Assembly (NCBI GenBank): GCA_006386115.1
Contig: VFIW01000129.1
Span: 1-64,000, forward strand
DNA length: 64,000 nucleotides
Direction of reading: 5' to 3'
DNA from: Globisporangium splendens
Taxonomy: Eukaryota > Oomycota > Peronosporomycetes > Pythiales > Pythiaceae
The translations under genes and the position numbers were made by a program. This document shows, one piece after another, positions 1-11,301 of this stretch. Numbering within the stretch: the stretch's first letter is position 1; each line of letters opens with the position of its first letter. Below the pieces are notes generated by a model. The model saw nothing but the letters and a program-made list of their open reading frames with translations. It searched no databases and was not told where the DNA came from.

Positions 1-1616
1 GACTCGGAGACTTCGCCACGCACGTATTTCTTCGGTGCTTGGGTCGTTCCATAGGTGTTATCGATATCGAGCACCACTGGCTTGAGTGTCTCCTTGCTGA
101 TCTCAGTGATCTCGAAAGGGTTGGCACTTGGTTTGTTCGTGTTGGTCGAGTTGAACACAATCACATCTACTTGATTATTGTTTCCATCGTCAACGGGGAT
201 TTCGTCAGGCTTTGGGGTTTTAGAGTCTTTCCCGTTCCCCTTTGACGAGTCGGATGTTGATGTTGGCGCATTGGTTTCGATGGCGATAACAACGGGAACA
301 ACGGTCACTGGCGCGGGGGTAGCAGGTGTGGGAGTCGGCTCACGACTGACTGGAGGAGTCACTGGAGGAGGCGACACCGAGATATCTCCGCTTGGTGTTG
401 GCGTTGGTGTCGCAGATGGTGTGGGCGATGGCGCTGGCGTTGGACCGGCTGGGGTTACTGGCGGAGGCGATGCAGAGTCAGGAGCTGGCGTCACCGGTGG
501 AGGCGACACGGAGTCATCAGGACTAGGCGTCGCAGGAGCTGGCGAAGCTGGTGTCACTGGAGCTGGGGACCCTGGAGCATCCGTGACTGGAGTTGGAGAC
601 ACTGGAGCTTCGGTGACTGGAGGTACTGACACTGGTTCTGGAGTCACTGGGAGGGTGACGGGAAGGGTGACTGGAAGGGTGACTGGGGCATCCGTGACTG
701 GAGTTGGAGACACTGGAGCTTCGGTGACTGGAGGTACCGACACTGGTTCTGGAGTCACTGGGAGGGTGACGGGAAGGGTGACTGGAAGAGTAATTGGAGC
801 ATCGGTGACAGGAGTTACCGTCACAGGAGCCTCCGTTACAGGCGCTGCCGTCACAGGAGCCTCCGTTACAGGCGCTACCGTCACAGGAGCCTCCGTGACA
901 GGCGCTACCGTCACAGGAGCATCCGTTACTGGTGCTACCGTCACAGGAGCATCCGTTACTGGTGCTACCGTCACAGGAGCCTCCGTCACTGGCGCTACCG
1001 TCACTGGAGCCTCCGTCACTGGCGCTACCGTCACTGGAGCTTCCGTGGTTGGCTCGGGGGTCAGATCCACGACTGGGAGAGTCACTGGCAGAGTAATTGG
1101 CGCCTCCGTGACCGGCGCCGTCGTTGGTTCAGCTGTCGTAGGTTCCGGTGTCGGCGCCTCACTCGTCGGTGTTGGCGTCGATGGAGCCTCGGTCGTTGGT
1201 TCCGGGGTCGTCGGCGTTACTGTCGCTGGCGTTGGCGTCACAGGAGCCTCCGTCGTTGGCTCTGGTGTCGTCGGCGCGGCAGTTGTTGGCTCGGGGGTTT
1301 GCGTCGGTGCTGCAGTTGTTGGCTCGGGGGTTTGCGTCGGCGCGGCAGTTGTTGGCTCGGGGGTCTGCGTCGGCGCGGCAGTTGTTGGCTCGGGGGTTTG
1401 CGTCGGCGCGGCTGTGGTCGGTTCGGGCGTCGTGGTGATCGGGTCGGTGACTGTCGGGGCGACCGTCGCGAGCGCGTCCGTGAGCGACTCGTTGGACGAG
1501 AGCAGCTGCAGCTGGCGCAGTGGCGCGAAGCCCGCGTCTTCTTCCTGGGCACGCGCGCTCGCCATCACCGCGAGCGCCACGCCCGCGGCTTGGAGCAGCG
1601 TGGCCACGCGCACCAT
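1..1616 (-). CDS. Secreted/membrane protein with mucin-like Pro/Thr repeat ectodomain (3' part outside window)
   Basis: The start ATG is at 1616 on the minus strand and the frame is open to base 1, giving about 538 residues of an incomplete protein. Residues 1-22 form a signal peptide (MVRVATLLQAAGVALAVMAS). A long Thr/Pro/Ala/Glu stalk follows, built from tandem repeats: TQTPEPTTAAP-type units near 1290-1430, APVTEAPVTV-type units near 810-1050, and a longer duplicated block near 570-790. It is probably O-glycosylated. Near the left edge (about 1-80) the protein reads PVVLDI...KKYVRGE, matching PNLIFDI...KKYTRGD in the protein at 52272-54923. Both also have a QE(E)DAGF motif after the signal peptide. 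It is therefore inferred to be a paralogue with a TRP-like multipass C-terminus beyond the window. A long plus-strand frame over the same repeats is a shadow. Confidence 0.8.
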   Translation of the reverse strand, partial: MVRVATLLQAAGVALAVMASARAQEEDAGFAPLRQLQLLSSNESLTDALATVAPTVTDPITTTPEPTTAAPTQTPEPTTAAPTQTPEPTTAAPTQTPEPTTAAPTQTPEPTTAAPTTPEPTTEAPVTPTPATVTPTTPEPTTEAPSTPTPTSEAPTPEPTTAEPTTAPVTEAPITLPVTLPVVDLTPEPTTEAPVTVAPVTEAPVTVAPVTEAPVTVAPVTDAPVTVAPVTDAPVTVAPVTEAPVTVAPVTEAPVTAAPVTEAPVTVTPVTDAPITLPVTLPVTLPVTPEPVSVPPVTEAPVSPTPVTDAPVTLPVTLPVTLPVTPEPVSVPPVTEAPVSPTPVTDAPGSPAPVTPASPAPATPSPDDSVSPPPVTPAPDSASPPPVTPAGPTPAPSPTPSATPTPTPSGDISVSPPPVTPPVSREPTPTPATPAPVTVVPVVIAIETNAPTSTSDSSKGNGKDSKTPKPDEIPVDDGNNNQVDVIVFNSTNTNKPSANPFEITEISKETLKPVVLDIDNTYGTTQAPKKYVRGEVSE

Positions 1617-3518
1617 CTAAACTGTGCCTGTGGTTACTTAGTGTACGTCGAGCACTGTGTCTCGAGCGTTGGGCGATTCTGCACTGGCGAGTGAAAGGGA
1701 AAGCGCGGGGCGGTGGCCGATGTCTTTCTACTGTATCTGGACGGAAAGGAAAGCAAAAGTGTGTAAAGGCGGACCGAAAGAGAGTGTGAGAGTCACGCGG
1801 GATAGGGAAACGAGCGCCAAAGCTTCTGTTTTATGGGAGAGTGACTGGAGTGACCGATGAAGGATGTAGCTGACTTGCTTCAAAGTGGTTGTCTGAAAGA
1901 GTCTTCTATTTAAAAGCATATTGTGGTGGACTGCCCAGAGCAGAAGAAAAGAGGCTGCTACAATTATCGGTTGCAACAGCCAGTGACCTGTCTCAATCTG
2001 GCGAGTCAATGCCCTCAGCCTTTGCTTTGACTGTGGGTGATTGGAGGGATTGGGCAGGAATGGACGTGCAGAAACGGGGCGCAGTGGGGAGCGAAGATGC
2101 AGGATGGGAGTGTCGTCCAATTGCAACAAGGCGATGCAGTGCACGAGCTGGCGCTTTTTTGCGTTGTTGCCTCTCAGAGACTCTTTATTTGCATCATAAA
2201 AAGGTATTCCTTCTTCTGTAGGCACTTCGACTATCTTAGTAAGAACAGACAAAACAATGACTATCGATTCTGGAAGTGTATAACCATACACAAGATGTAC
2301 AAAAGGGGGGACAGACTCGTTGTAAAAGACGAAATGCGCTGGCTAGTCGGGGATCAGTCACCCTTGCTTCTGTCGCAGAGCTGCTCGGAGGATCCGAGTC
2401 GAAGCCAAATTCATTGAGGCAGCTGGGTGTGCGTTGTGTGGGCGGCAAGTTTGCTGGAAAATGGGTGATGTATGGTCGGGTCGTCAGATAGAAATCCGCA
2501 GAAAGATCACCACGCTATTATTGTTTGAAGCGCAGCATGGCATGAAGATTTGATTCGAATCAAATGGCGATGGTACAAAGTGTTTGTCGGGATGACCCGT
2601 CTGTCTGTCGTGCGGTAAAGGAAACGTCTGAAACGGTCACCTTGTCAATTTATCGAACGTCAATCGTGTCATAGATTCGTGGGAATCATATCAGTGTTGT
2701 GCTTGTGACTTTTGTATTTATCTTCGTGTCACCGCAGTACCTTGTCAAGGCTTCTTGTCGCAGGGGTTGCAAATGTGAGGCTGCGAGTTGTTACGGTCCA
2801 TAACTCCGTAACTTATGGACAAAGTGCCTGTATGTGAGATTTGCTGTGGATAAAGTGCTTGTATGTAGCGGCACAGCCTCTCTCTCTCTCATGCACGAAA
2901 GGAGAGTCCATGCACAATTAAGAGGGAGGTGTACTCTTCTTTGAAGAGAGGAGCGCCATCAATTGAACATGTGACCCCCTGCCACAGGACGATTGGCGGG
3001 CGGATCACGTCCCACCAGATTGAACCTCTTTGCGGCTATTGCCATGACAAACAATGCGCCACCTTTACAGAATGAGCCCTTCGCTTTCGAGAAGCAGAGC
3101 TGGCGTCAACGATTGCGAGTCCTCACGCACGCGTCTCTATTCTCAAAACATGCTGGTCAACACAGAGCATTTTGCATCAATTCTGACTGGTTGAAACTCA
3201 GAAATTGCATATCCAACACCACAGGAATCATCATTCTTGCTGTTGGAAAAAAAAAAGGATCCCTCCACTAGTCGCTGCAGATACCATGGCGTGGACAAGG
3301 TAGATGACTGAAGTCTGCAAGGTGTCTTCAATCTGGAGCGAATATCTACGATTGAACTGGTAGTATGCAATTAACCCGTCGAGCCGAAACTCCTCCAGGG
3401 AGCCTCGTGCACACCATGTTGTGGAGGCGAGACTTGAAACTTGTAATGACAATGGACCATTGCGTTGCCACTGGCAACGTAATGCAACGGATGGGCGGAC
3501 CGGCGTTGACACATGGCT
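1617..3518. other. Intergenic, no supported gene
   Basis: About 1.9 kb between the mucin-like gene and the LINE. Only short overlapping frames on both strands, without domains, are seen. A CT run lies near 2877-2888 and an A run near 3244-3256. The first bases hold the 5' flank and promoter of the minus-strand gene. Confidence 0.5.
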
Positions 3519-4357
3519 ACATTACTTGCCGAAAAAATATGCTGCGCGATCTCACCCAAGGAGCGAAGCCAGCACGCACAGACAAGGCTGTACCAGACGA
3601 ACAATATCCACAGACTCGGGTGGGAGTATCTCGGTGAAGACCTGGTGGCTGCAGAGGGACGCAATCCCGCGTGGAAAGACGATCTAAAGCGGCAGATGGA
3701 ATCCTTGCTACCGACCGTGGACCTCGAGTGGAGATCAGACGGAAGTGTAGGTGTGTATTTTGGGAGAAAACCTGAGCAGACGATTCATCAACTATCGGAA
3801 GAGACTCAAGCGTTCTGGCCATCCTTCCAGTGGAACGACAACCCCTGGATAATCGACAGTCAAGGCGAGCAGTACACGGTCAAAACGGTTTCTTTCCTGA
3901 AAGGATGCAATTTGGCCAGCTTCAACGTGAGAAGGGAAGAAGAGCGAGTGTTCTCCGTGCGGCTACCAACCATGACAGCGACTCTCATGTCCAAACGAAT
4001 GACCACCCTGCGAAAACTCGTAACCAGCAGCATTCTATGCTCACCGGAGATAGATATCGATGTAGGCAACCAGCTAATCAGTCAGCAGGAGCCGTGGAGC
4101 AGGAAACACACAAAACGAGAGTACAAGTGGATCAGCAACGGCATGGGAACCATCACTGCAGTGCCAGTATCGGAGAGGAGCCACACGGACTACATTCAGA
4201 TGCAACGGCAAGCGAACGGAGTTCTCTGGACAGTGACCGACTGGACCGGGGATACTACTTGTCAACAAGATGTTGCAATGATCGAAGAAGAAATAAAGAC
4301 TGTAGGGTGGACATTCAAACCGCACCCGTTCACGACGCATTGTCCGTGACTGATGCA

Positions 4358-4996
4358 TGAACGTACTCCCCAAACAGCATCCAGAAGACAATTGACCGAG
4401 CACGAACACGGAGGCTGCACAGCAAGTTGTATCAAGGTCTCGGAGTACTCGTAGACAAGCTCAACGAAGTCGCGAAAACTGATCAGTGGTGCAGTCATGT
4501 GCAGTACCGACTACCAGCAGATCTATGGAAACAACGAGGATGTCTTACACCGTATCAGATATGGACGACATACCGGATTTCTACGATGCAGCTCAACCTG
4601 TTACATCCGGGAAGGATCGAGTCTTCGGCGTGTCCAAGCAATGCCGGATGTGGGGAGACAAAAGAAACTATCTCACACATAGTCTGGAGTTGCAAGCGAG
4701 CACAAGCTGCGTGGATGGCGTTCCTCGGGCGATGGATTGGTCGAACATTGACGGAGCAAGCACTCAATCTCTTCCTGCCTCACATTGCTAGCCGCACAGC
4801 CCCGCCAGGTCAACGATCTTTGCTCCGGGAATTGGAAAAGCACTTCGGGTTCATTACTCCGGAACACTCGACAGCACTACAGAAACTTTGGTTTATCGTC
4901 ACATCAAGCATCCCAGTATTGCTATGGAGAACGAGAGTGGAAATAGTGCATGAACAGCAACACGTCACTATCGAAGAAAGTACCCAGCGTGTGTGA
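4358..4996 (+). pseudogene. LINE zinc-binding (zf-RVT-like) segment
   Basis: This open stretch lies between stops and was shifted from its neighbours. It carries the zf-RVT pattern found after the reverse transcriptase of LINE ORF2: LPADLWKQRG, a Trp/Tyr-rich helix, then C-x4-C (CPSNAGC) followed by SHIVWSCKRAQAAW, giving a Cys/His cluster (C...C...H...C). The preceding ~270 residues (to 4349, another frame) probably correspond to the region between reverse transcriptase and this domain, but no motif is visible there. It ends at a TGA just before the RNase H frame. Confidence 0.7.
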
Positions 4997-5697
4997 TGCA
5001 AGTGCGAGCTGTGGCTCATCGGATGAGAACACTCAAAGGAGAAAAGATCAATGCAACGTGCCTGAGCCAACTGCTCAGCGTACCGGGGAGACAAGACTTG
5101 TCGCGCCAACTGGAAGCACGGTCGACGGCGCGTTTGTATTTCGATGGAGGTGCACGCGGCAACCCAGGTCCAGGAGGCAGCGGTCGGGCACTCATCTTCC
5201 TGAATGAACGCAGCGATCGATGGGAACTCAAAGCATGCGGCTACGCGTACATGGGACCGGAAGTCACGAGCAATTGGTGCGAGTACAGCGCACTGAAAGA
5301 TGGTCTGGCATACAGTGCACACTACCTTCAGCACTATGAAGTCAAATTGGAAGTCTTCGGAGACAGCCAAATGATTATCGCAGCCCAGAACGGGTTCGCC
5401 TCAATACGCCAGACCGAGTTGCAGCCACTAGCAGTTTGGGTAAACCAAATCATCGCCAACTTTGCGTGGATCTCCTGGAATCACACAAAACGAGAACAAA
5501 ACAAAATGGCCGATCTTCTCGCCAACATGGCAATGAACTCCAAGAGTGCGAAGATACTCACCGACGAATCGCGGGGGAACGATCAAGTTCTTCTGTCCCA
5601 GGTCGCAGCTCTACTCGACAATGATATCGGTGCCACACCGTCAAAACTTAGAAACACCTCACTGTCAGCAGTGTTAATGAGACTCTGGAATTCTTAA
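4997..5697 (+). pseudogene. LINE RNase H domain
   Basis: The frame begins at an ATG overlapping the previous stop and gives about 233 residues. The RNase H fold is clear: LYFDGGARGNPGPGGSG (first catalytic Asp), NWCEYSALKDGL (catalytic Glu), VFGDSQMII (second Asp) and NKMADLLANMAM (last Asp). This is the LINE- or plant-type RNase HI used to remove RNA from the cDNA hybrid. It ends at a TAA about 40 bp before the target duplication. The catalytic residues are intact although the element as a whole is broken. Confidence 0.85.
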
Positions 5698-5853
5698 ACT
5701 GTATGTAGATCATAAGTTAAATAGAATTACCTTCTCTCACATTACTTGCCGAAAGTGGCCTGAAGCTTCCTAGCACTAACGTTACTGCTATATCTACTTT
5801 TTCCTTCCACAATTGCTGGAGCCATTCATTTTCAAGCTGTGCATTTGTGCAAT

Positions 5854-7785
5854 TTACACGTGCTGCTGTGGCGATGAGGGCTTGCACACGTACACATTGC
5901 GTCGCCGGCCGTACTTGAGGTCCCAGATCGTGAAGCCTACGGCCGAGAAGAACACCGCTGTGAGCGAAAAGATTACGAGCGACTCAAACTGACGCGGATC
6001 GTGGAAGACGATGCCCATGAACTGGATCATGAGGTAGAAAAACTGGTACGTCGCAGTCTGCATCGAGTTGATCGAGCCGCGGCGGCTCGGCTCGATCCAC
6101 TCCTGCATGATCTGGGTCTCCGCGAGATCGACGCTCCACAACCAGATCCGAGACACGGCCATGCACCCAATCATGACGTAGTCCGACGTGATCGACTCGC
6201 CTGCAATGATAAACGCTCCAATGACGGGCGCCAGACACAGCCAAAAGAGCCACACGCTCACGACCGCCACGCTCTCGATGCGACCTAGGAGCTTCCGCAC
6301 ATACGGGAACAAAAACGTCCCCACGAGTCCAAACGCAGCGCCTGCACCAAGACTGGAACCCAGAATCGAGTCAGGGATCCCGCGCCATTTCAAGTACGCC
6401 GTGTTAAGTGCGCCGCCACTCAAGATCGTCATGTACAGCGAGCAAAACGAGAAGCTGAGCAAAAACACCGGGTGCTCGAGGTAGTCCTTCCACATCTCGG
6501 CGTACCGCGTGACCGTGCTCTGCTGTTTCGTGCTCGCCGTTTGCTGCTCATGTGCTTCGGCATCAGCTTCTTCTGTCACGTCTTCTTTCACGGCGAGGTT
6601 GGGATTCAGGTCGTAGATGTCTTTGGTCATGAAATACTCGAGTGGCGTCGAGAGCAAGTTCCAGATCCCAACGGCCGCAGCGCCGATCATGGCGCTCATC
6701 GTTGGATCTTTTCCTGCGAAATCCATAATGATACCGAAAGCCATAGGCGCAAGGATCTTGCAACTCAAGTCAATGCGGCGCATCGTCGTGTTCAAGTGCG
6801 CGAGCGCATCGGAATCGGCACCAGCGATCACGACGACCCAATCTCGCTCGATCGCGAGCGTCTGCGCGTCATTCAGCACTTGGCCAACGCCACCACACAC
6901 CAGAGTGACGACAAACAGCCCAAGAAGCTTCCACGTCCACTCGGGTTTATGGATGCCGTCGGCATTGGTCAGCAGCAAAATCAACATCAACATCGTCGCG
7001 CTGATCACGATCATGAGATTCTCCAGCACGATCGAGTACTTCATCACGGTCCAGCGGTTCGCCGTGTCCAGGTATTTGCCCACCGAAGGGATCGCAAAGA
7101 TGCACGTCGTGTACATGATAAGCGAGAAAGTCGCGCTCGGGAGCAGCGTATCAACGAATACCTCCATAAACAGGATCGGAATCGCAAATTGCCACATACG
7201 GTCGCCCTTTTGTTGTAAAGAGAGAGGTTGCACAGCAAGCAATAGTCAAACAGAGATTCAATATACACATGAAATACATAATCGGATGGTTGACGTACCC
7301 ATGCAGAAAGGAAGTGGCTGATATAGAGATACATCAGCACGCGCTTTGGTGTCTCAGTCGCAACCACCCGTCCTGATTCACTGCGCCACACATAGAAACA
7401 TCATAATATGCAAATACAATGTCAGCGTTTAACGTAGTTATATAACATGCATATAGCCACAAAGCGCACGCACAGCAGTCGGGAGTATTCGCCTCGGCGG
7501 CTGTTCTTGTGGTCGATCCACGCCGTGTAGAGCGCAGCGAGCACGGGCACGAGCGTCACGGATCCGATGATCACCATCACGATGTTGCTCGCGCGGTCCA
7601 GCACACACGCGTCTTCCACATGCAGCAAACACGCTACACGCCACCGCCATAAACAACATGTTAGCCCTCTGCACTTGCCGCAACCAGCATGGAGAAGAGA
7701 AGGCATTCTTCACACCTGTGCCGTCGAGCGTGAGCAGCGCGCACGCAATCGCCGTCACGACGCACACGAACACCGTCGGCTCCAT
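5854..7785 (-). CDS. Ferroportin-like iron exporter (SLC40 family), four exons
   Basis: Exons on the minus strand are 7785-7716, 7612-7474, 7380-7299 and 7206-5854. All junctions are GT-AG, introns are 103, 93 and 92 bp, and the frame is continuous for about 547 residues. The family is recognised from LYISHFLSAWGDRMWQFAIP (across the last intron), NDAQTLAIERDWVVVIAG, RRIDLSCKILAP, the C-terminal block DLAETQIMQEWIEPSRRGSINSMQ and many hydrophobic segments. Known members export Fe(II) across the plasma membrane or an organelle membrane. The core is preceded by about 85 extra residues containing one or two hydrophobic segments. An acidic, Gln/Thr-rich loop (DVTEEADAEAHEQQ) splits the two halves. 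A dileucine or Tyr tail motif is not evident. Confidence 0.85.
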
Positions 7786-8424
7786 CTTGCGCGGTCGCTT
7801 CCTCCTCTTCTGTGCTTGTTTCTCTCTCTCTCTCTTGCTGCCGCCACGCGTCGCGATGGAGTGTCAGCTCTTGGCGAACTGCGCAAATGACGCGACCGAA
7901 GAATGGATCCACGCAAGCAAACAAAAAACTTGTGAAAACGTACACAGGATGAAAACCCTCCATTTAGACACTCCACTAAAATTATGTATTTCATTTCACG
8001 TTGTTTTGTGTACGTTTATTCCCTTTTTCTTGTGAAGCAAGTGATTTTGATCAAATGTCTCATGATTTTAGAAAGCGATGGTGTCGAACAAATGCGAATC
8101 AGCCCATCATTTGTCACCCACTGCCTCTATGAATCCATTTAGTGCAATTGAGTAATACAGGTTCTTCACCCTGTCAAAGGGGATATGCCCAACATAGTGT
8201 ATACCACACTATTACCTGTCTCAGTTATTAATAGCACTGAGTTTTCAGCTCAGGCAAGAAAGATTTAAAATGCCCGGTAACTTTTAATCCAATCACTTTC
8301 GTGCTGCAAGCCGCTGATTGGTTAAAAGAGCTAACAACGCCGTTTTTTTCAGCCCTTATTCATCCGTTTTGCATTTGTGGGGCTGCGCGGTGAGCCTGAC
8401 AGTGGAGCACATCAAAGGTGTCCG
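7786..8424. other. Intergenic, AT-rich, no supported gene
   Basis: This holds the ferroportin 5' flank and then AT-rich sequence leading to the transposase remnant. A CT run lies near 7824-7838. No convincing coding potential or terminal repeat was found. Confidence 0.5.
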
Positions 8425-8539
8425 ATGGGGTCTACGAAGAGAAAGCACCGTTTTCGCGTCGTGAGCGAGGAAGCTGCCGCACTAGTCGATGGTTGCAGGA
8501 AGTTTTTGAACGAGAGCTCGAACAAAACCAGCGGATTCT
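8425..8539 (+). pseudogene. Probable N-terminal fragment of the DDE transposase cut by the retroelement block
   Basis: An ATG at 8425 opens 38 residues (MGSTKRKHRF...NESSNKTSGF), basic and helix-like, ending exactly where the first LTR begins. The remainder of a DDE transposase starts directly after the last LTR at 33010 on the same strand, and the combined order would suit the DNA-binding N-terminus of such a protein. No target duplication joins the two sides (gattct against gctac), so the link is an inference. It could also be an unrelated open frame. Confidence 0.4.
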
Positions 8540-9073
8540 TGTAAGAGGGCGCTGTTGACAACAGTCCCTCAAACACGGCACACACGCTTGTGCCAGAGGA
8601 AGCGATCTCCCGACTTGGAGGGAGGAACGAAAACTTGAGGGCTTGAAGGAAAATTTGCAACTGAATTAAAAATGGTTATGGTTCCTGTCGCTACTTGCTA
8701 ATGAACCCCAAGGGCTCCTAGAGGTTTTATAACTAAAACCTAAACATACACAATAAAACCTATGAATATGATGTATAAAACCTTGGGTACACTGAGGTTG
8801 AACCTACGGGATCTTCTAGAAGCTTGAACTTCAAGTCTTATTTAAAATCCCTGCAAAGTGATTGGCTCACGCCACTCACTCCAGGTGGTAGAGACACGTC
8901 CGTCTCGTCACCAGTGTTGTTTCCCCAAGTAGGAACCATCATTCACATGTCTAGAGTACTGTTGTGCGTAATCACGCCGAATCTCAATGATTGCGAGCGA
9001 CCAACACTCAACTCAGACACAGATTGCTCTCACGTCAGACGATGACGTCACCTGTGCATGTGGGGATCACTTT
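8540..9073 (-). repeat. Family C 3' LTR, outer part (type a)
   Basis: Starts TGTAAGAGGG. It closely matches the reverse complement of 32480-33009. It is broken at 9073/9074 by A1; the rest of the LTR is at 26229-26334. Bases 9069-9073 (acttt) are the target duplication of A1. Confidence 0.85.
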
Positions 9074-9608
9074 TGTAACGGGGTTACACTGTAACATGGT
9101 TACGCACTTGTGTTGTACCACACAACCAAACCGAACCTTGCGGTACGTAGAGTACTCGCAACAAGTTTAAGACCGAACCATGAGGTTCGTCGTACTTGCT
9201 CGAACCTTCACGGTGGAGCCGGCAGCCAGTCTGAGTGACGGCGCCTCCGATTGGATATAATTGAACATGCATTTCATCCAATCACATAAGACAACTAGTG
9301 TTAGTCTTTCATAGCCACTCATTGCCCCATGGGGAGTAATTACACTTGAGATTGCTATTGTTCATAGTTACATAAAGGTAATCCAGGTTGTCCTACAGAG
9401 GGCAACCCCCAACGAATAAACAGTTCCATTTTTACCGTCAACTAAAGTCTTTGGTTATCGACGGTTACTCTATAGAGACCTATAGGTAACCAATCGTTGC
9501 ACTGCAGGAAGCAGGCAACAGCTTTTGGAACAGAGTCCTTGAGAGAAGCGTTGCATACGCTTCCTCACACACGTGCCGTGCTGCGTAACTCGGAAGTGTC
9601 CGGTTACA
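9074..9608 (+). repeat. A1 5' LTR
   Basis: 535 bp, TGTAACGGGG...CCGGTTACA. It differs from the A1 3' LTR at roughly 15 positions by eye. A primer-binding site starting TGGTAGCACTCG lies at 9611, two bases after the LTR. Confidence 0.9.
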
Positions 9609-10582
9609 ACTGGTAGCACTCGTAGTCAATCTACGACCCGGCAGAGGTGACTGCCTGAATCGCTTCCTCAAGGATTCATAATGGCGTCAGTTGACCCTGC
9701 GCAGTTCCCGCACCTCTCGGCTGAACACCGGAGTGTGCTGACCCGAATGGCACAAGCTCTAGGCGATCAAGTCGCGCTAGAGTTGCTCTCGGCGTCGCCG
9801 GAGCAGCAAATCTTTCGACTCGAGCAGTTCGAGAACTTCTCGAACGCTCAGCGCCTCGAAGGAGAGCGAAGTGCGCAAGCACAAATGCAAGCCGCCGCAA
9901 GCTTGACCGCAGAGATGCTGCGCTCAGCTGCTGAGTCGCGCGAAGCGCTCGAGCGAGTGGTTTCTGTGGTTGCTGGTGCAGCCACGTCTTTGTCGAGTGC
10001 GGCTTCTGCGCCTCAGACACCCGCGTCCCAAACTCCCCGCCCAAGAGCTGTCAAGATCGACGCTCCGAAATTCGATGGTGCGGATGGCGACAAGCTCATC
10101 CACTGGCTGCTCGCCGTGGAGCGTTGCGCCAAGGCTCAGCTCATCGACAGCAACGAGCAGATGGTGTCTTACGCCATCTCGAACCTGCGCGGTCGAGCGT
10201 CGGAATGGGCATTCTCGACGCTGCTCGCCGATGAGTGTGCATTCGACACGTGGGATATTTTCCGTGCGAGAATCACCGCCATGTATCAGCCTCCGAACAA
10301 CGAAGTGCTGTTGCAAGGTCGTTTCTTCTCCTTGAAACAAGGGAAACTCTCACTGGAACGATACATCCAGGAGATGAGAAGCCTGTGCGCGGCGATCACG
10401 ACCAGCCCTTTGCCTGAGTCTGTGAAAGTGCCTGCGTTTCTCAACGGCCTCAACAGTGGACCAGCGCGTCAGGAGTTGTACCGACGCTTGCCGGCCACGA
10501 TGGAAGATGCGATCCGCATTGCGCTCGTTAGCAGCAATCGTTCAGAGTCAGCCGACCTGATTGGAACGCTGGCCGCCACAAC

Positions 10583-11117
10583 TGTAACCGGACACTTCCG
10601 AGTTACGCAGCACGGTACGTGTGTGAGGAAGCGTATGCAACGCTTCTCTCAAGGACTCTGTTCCGAGAGCGGTTGCCTGCTTCCTGCAGTGCAACAATCG
10701 GTTACCTATAGGTCTCTATAGAGTAACCGTCGATAACCAAAGACTTTAGTTAACGGTAAAAATGGAACTGTTTATTTGTTGGAGGTTGCCCTCTGTAGGA
10801 CAACCTGGATTATCTTTATGTAACTATGAACAATAGCAATCTCAAGTGTAATTACTCCCCATGGGGCAATGAGTGGCTATGAAAGACTAACGCTAGTTGT
10901 CTTATGTGATTGGGTGAAATGCATGTTCAATTATGTCCAATCGGAGGCGCCGTCACTCAGACTGGCTGCCGGCTCCACCGTGAAGGTTCGAGCAAGTACG
11001 ACGAACCTCATGGTTCGGTCTTAAACTTGTTGCGCGTACTCTACGTACCGCAAGGTTCGGTTTGGTTGTGTGGCACAACACAAGTGCGTAACCATGTTAC
11101 AGTGTAACCCCGTTACA
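10583..11117 (-). repeat. A2 3' LTR
   Basis: 535 bp, TGTAACCGG...CCCGTTACA on the plus strand. A polypurine tract (AGTGGGGGGTGG on the minus strand) abuts it at 11118-11130. By eye it is closer to the A1 3' LTR (about 6 differences) than to its own 5' LTR (about 14). Confidence 0.9.
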
Positions 11118-11301
11118 CCACCCCCCACTTAAAGTGCGAAACACTCGAAGGGTCGGTGTGAGAAACGTGTGGATCTCGCGCGTGTGCGCCGAGAAAGGGG
11201 AACATTCGTGTATTCCTCGGGAAAGAGCACAGCGGCGACGCGTGCGTTAATTTCACCGAGTGTTGGCACATATAGTCACTGTGCTCGCGCACGTGAGTAT
11301 C

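Larger units (their letters stand above)
3519..5754 (+). mobile_element. 5'-truncated non-LTR retrotransposon (LINE) with target site duplication
   Basis: The 16-bp direct repeat acattacttgccgaaa occurs at 3519-3534 and 5739-5754 and brackets about 2.2 kb of sequence. Inside, in order on the plus strand, are an unassigned coding stretch (to 4349), a reverse-transcriptase-associated zinc-binding region (4358-4996) and an RNase H domain (to 5697). These lie in three different frames, so the copy is dead. The reverse transcriptase core and everything upstream are missing, as expected for 5' truncation during target-primed integration. There is no clear poly(A) tail; the 3' end is AT-rich. It is a different lineage from the LINE at 58519-60046. 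Confidence 0.85.

Noticed and set aside
178..1620. Plus-strand 480-codon frame rich in VTGASVTGATVTG repeats
   Set aside because: It is the complement of the minus-strand repeat gene, begins at TTG, has no signal peptide or domain, and the minus frame has a clear signal peptide and a paralogue.
1728..2291. Minus-strand 187-codon frame
   Set aside because: No domain, weak start context and no homologous feature; overlapped by equal-sized frames on the other strand.
6472..7218. Plus-strand frames of 234-248 codons over the ferroportin gene
   Set aside because: Arg/His-rich shadow translations of the well-supported minus-strand transporter.
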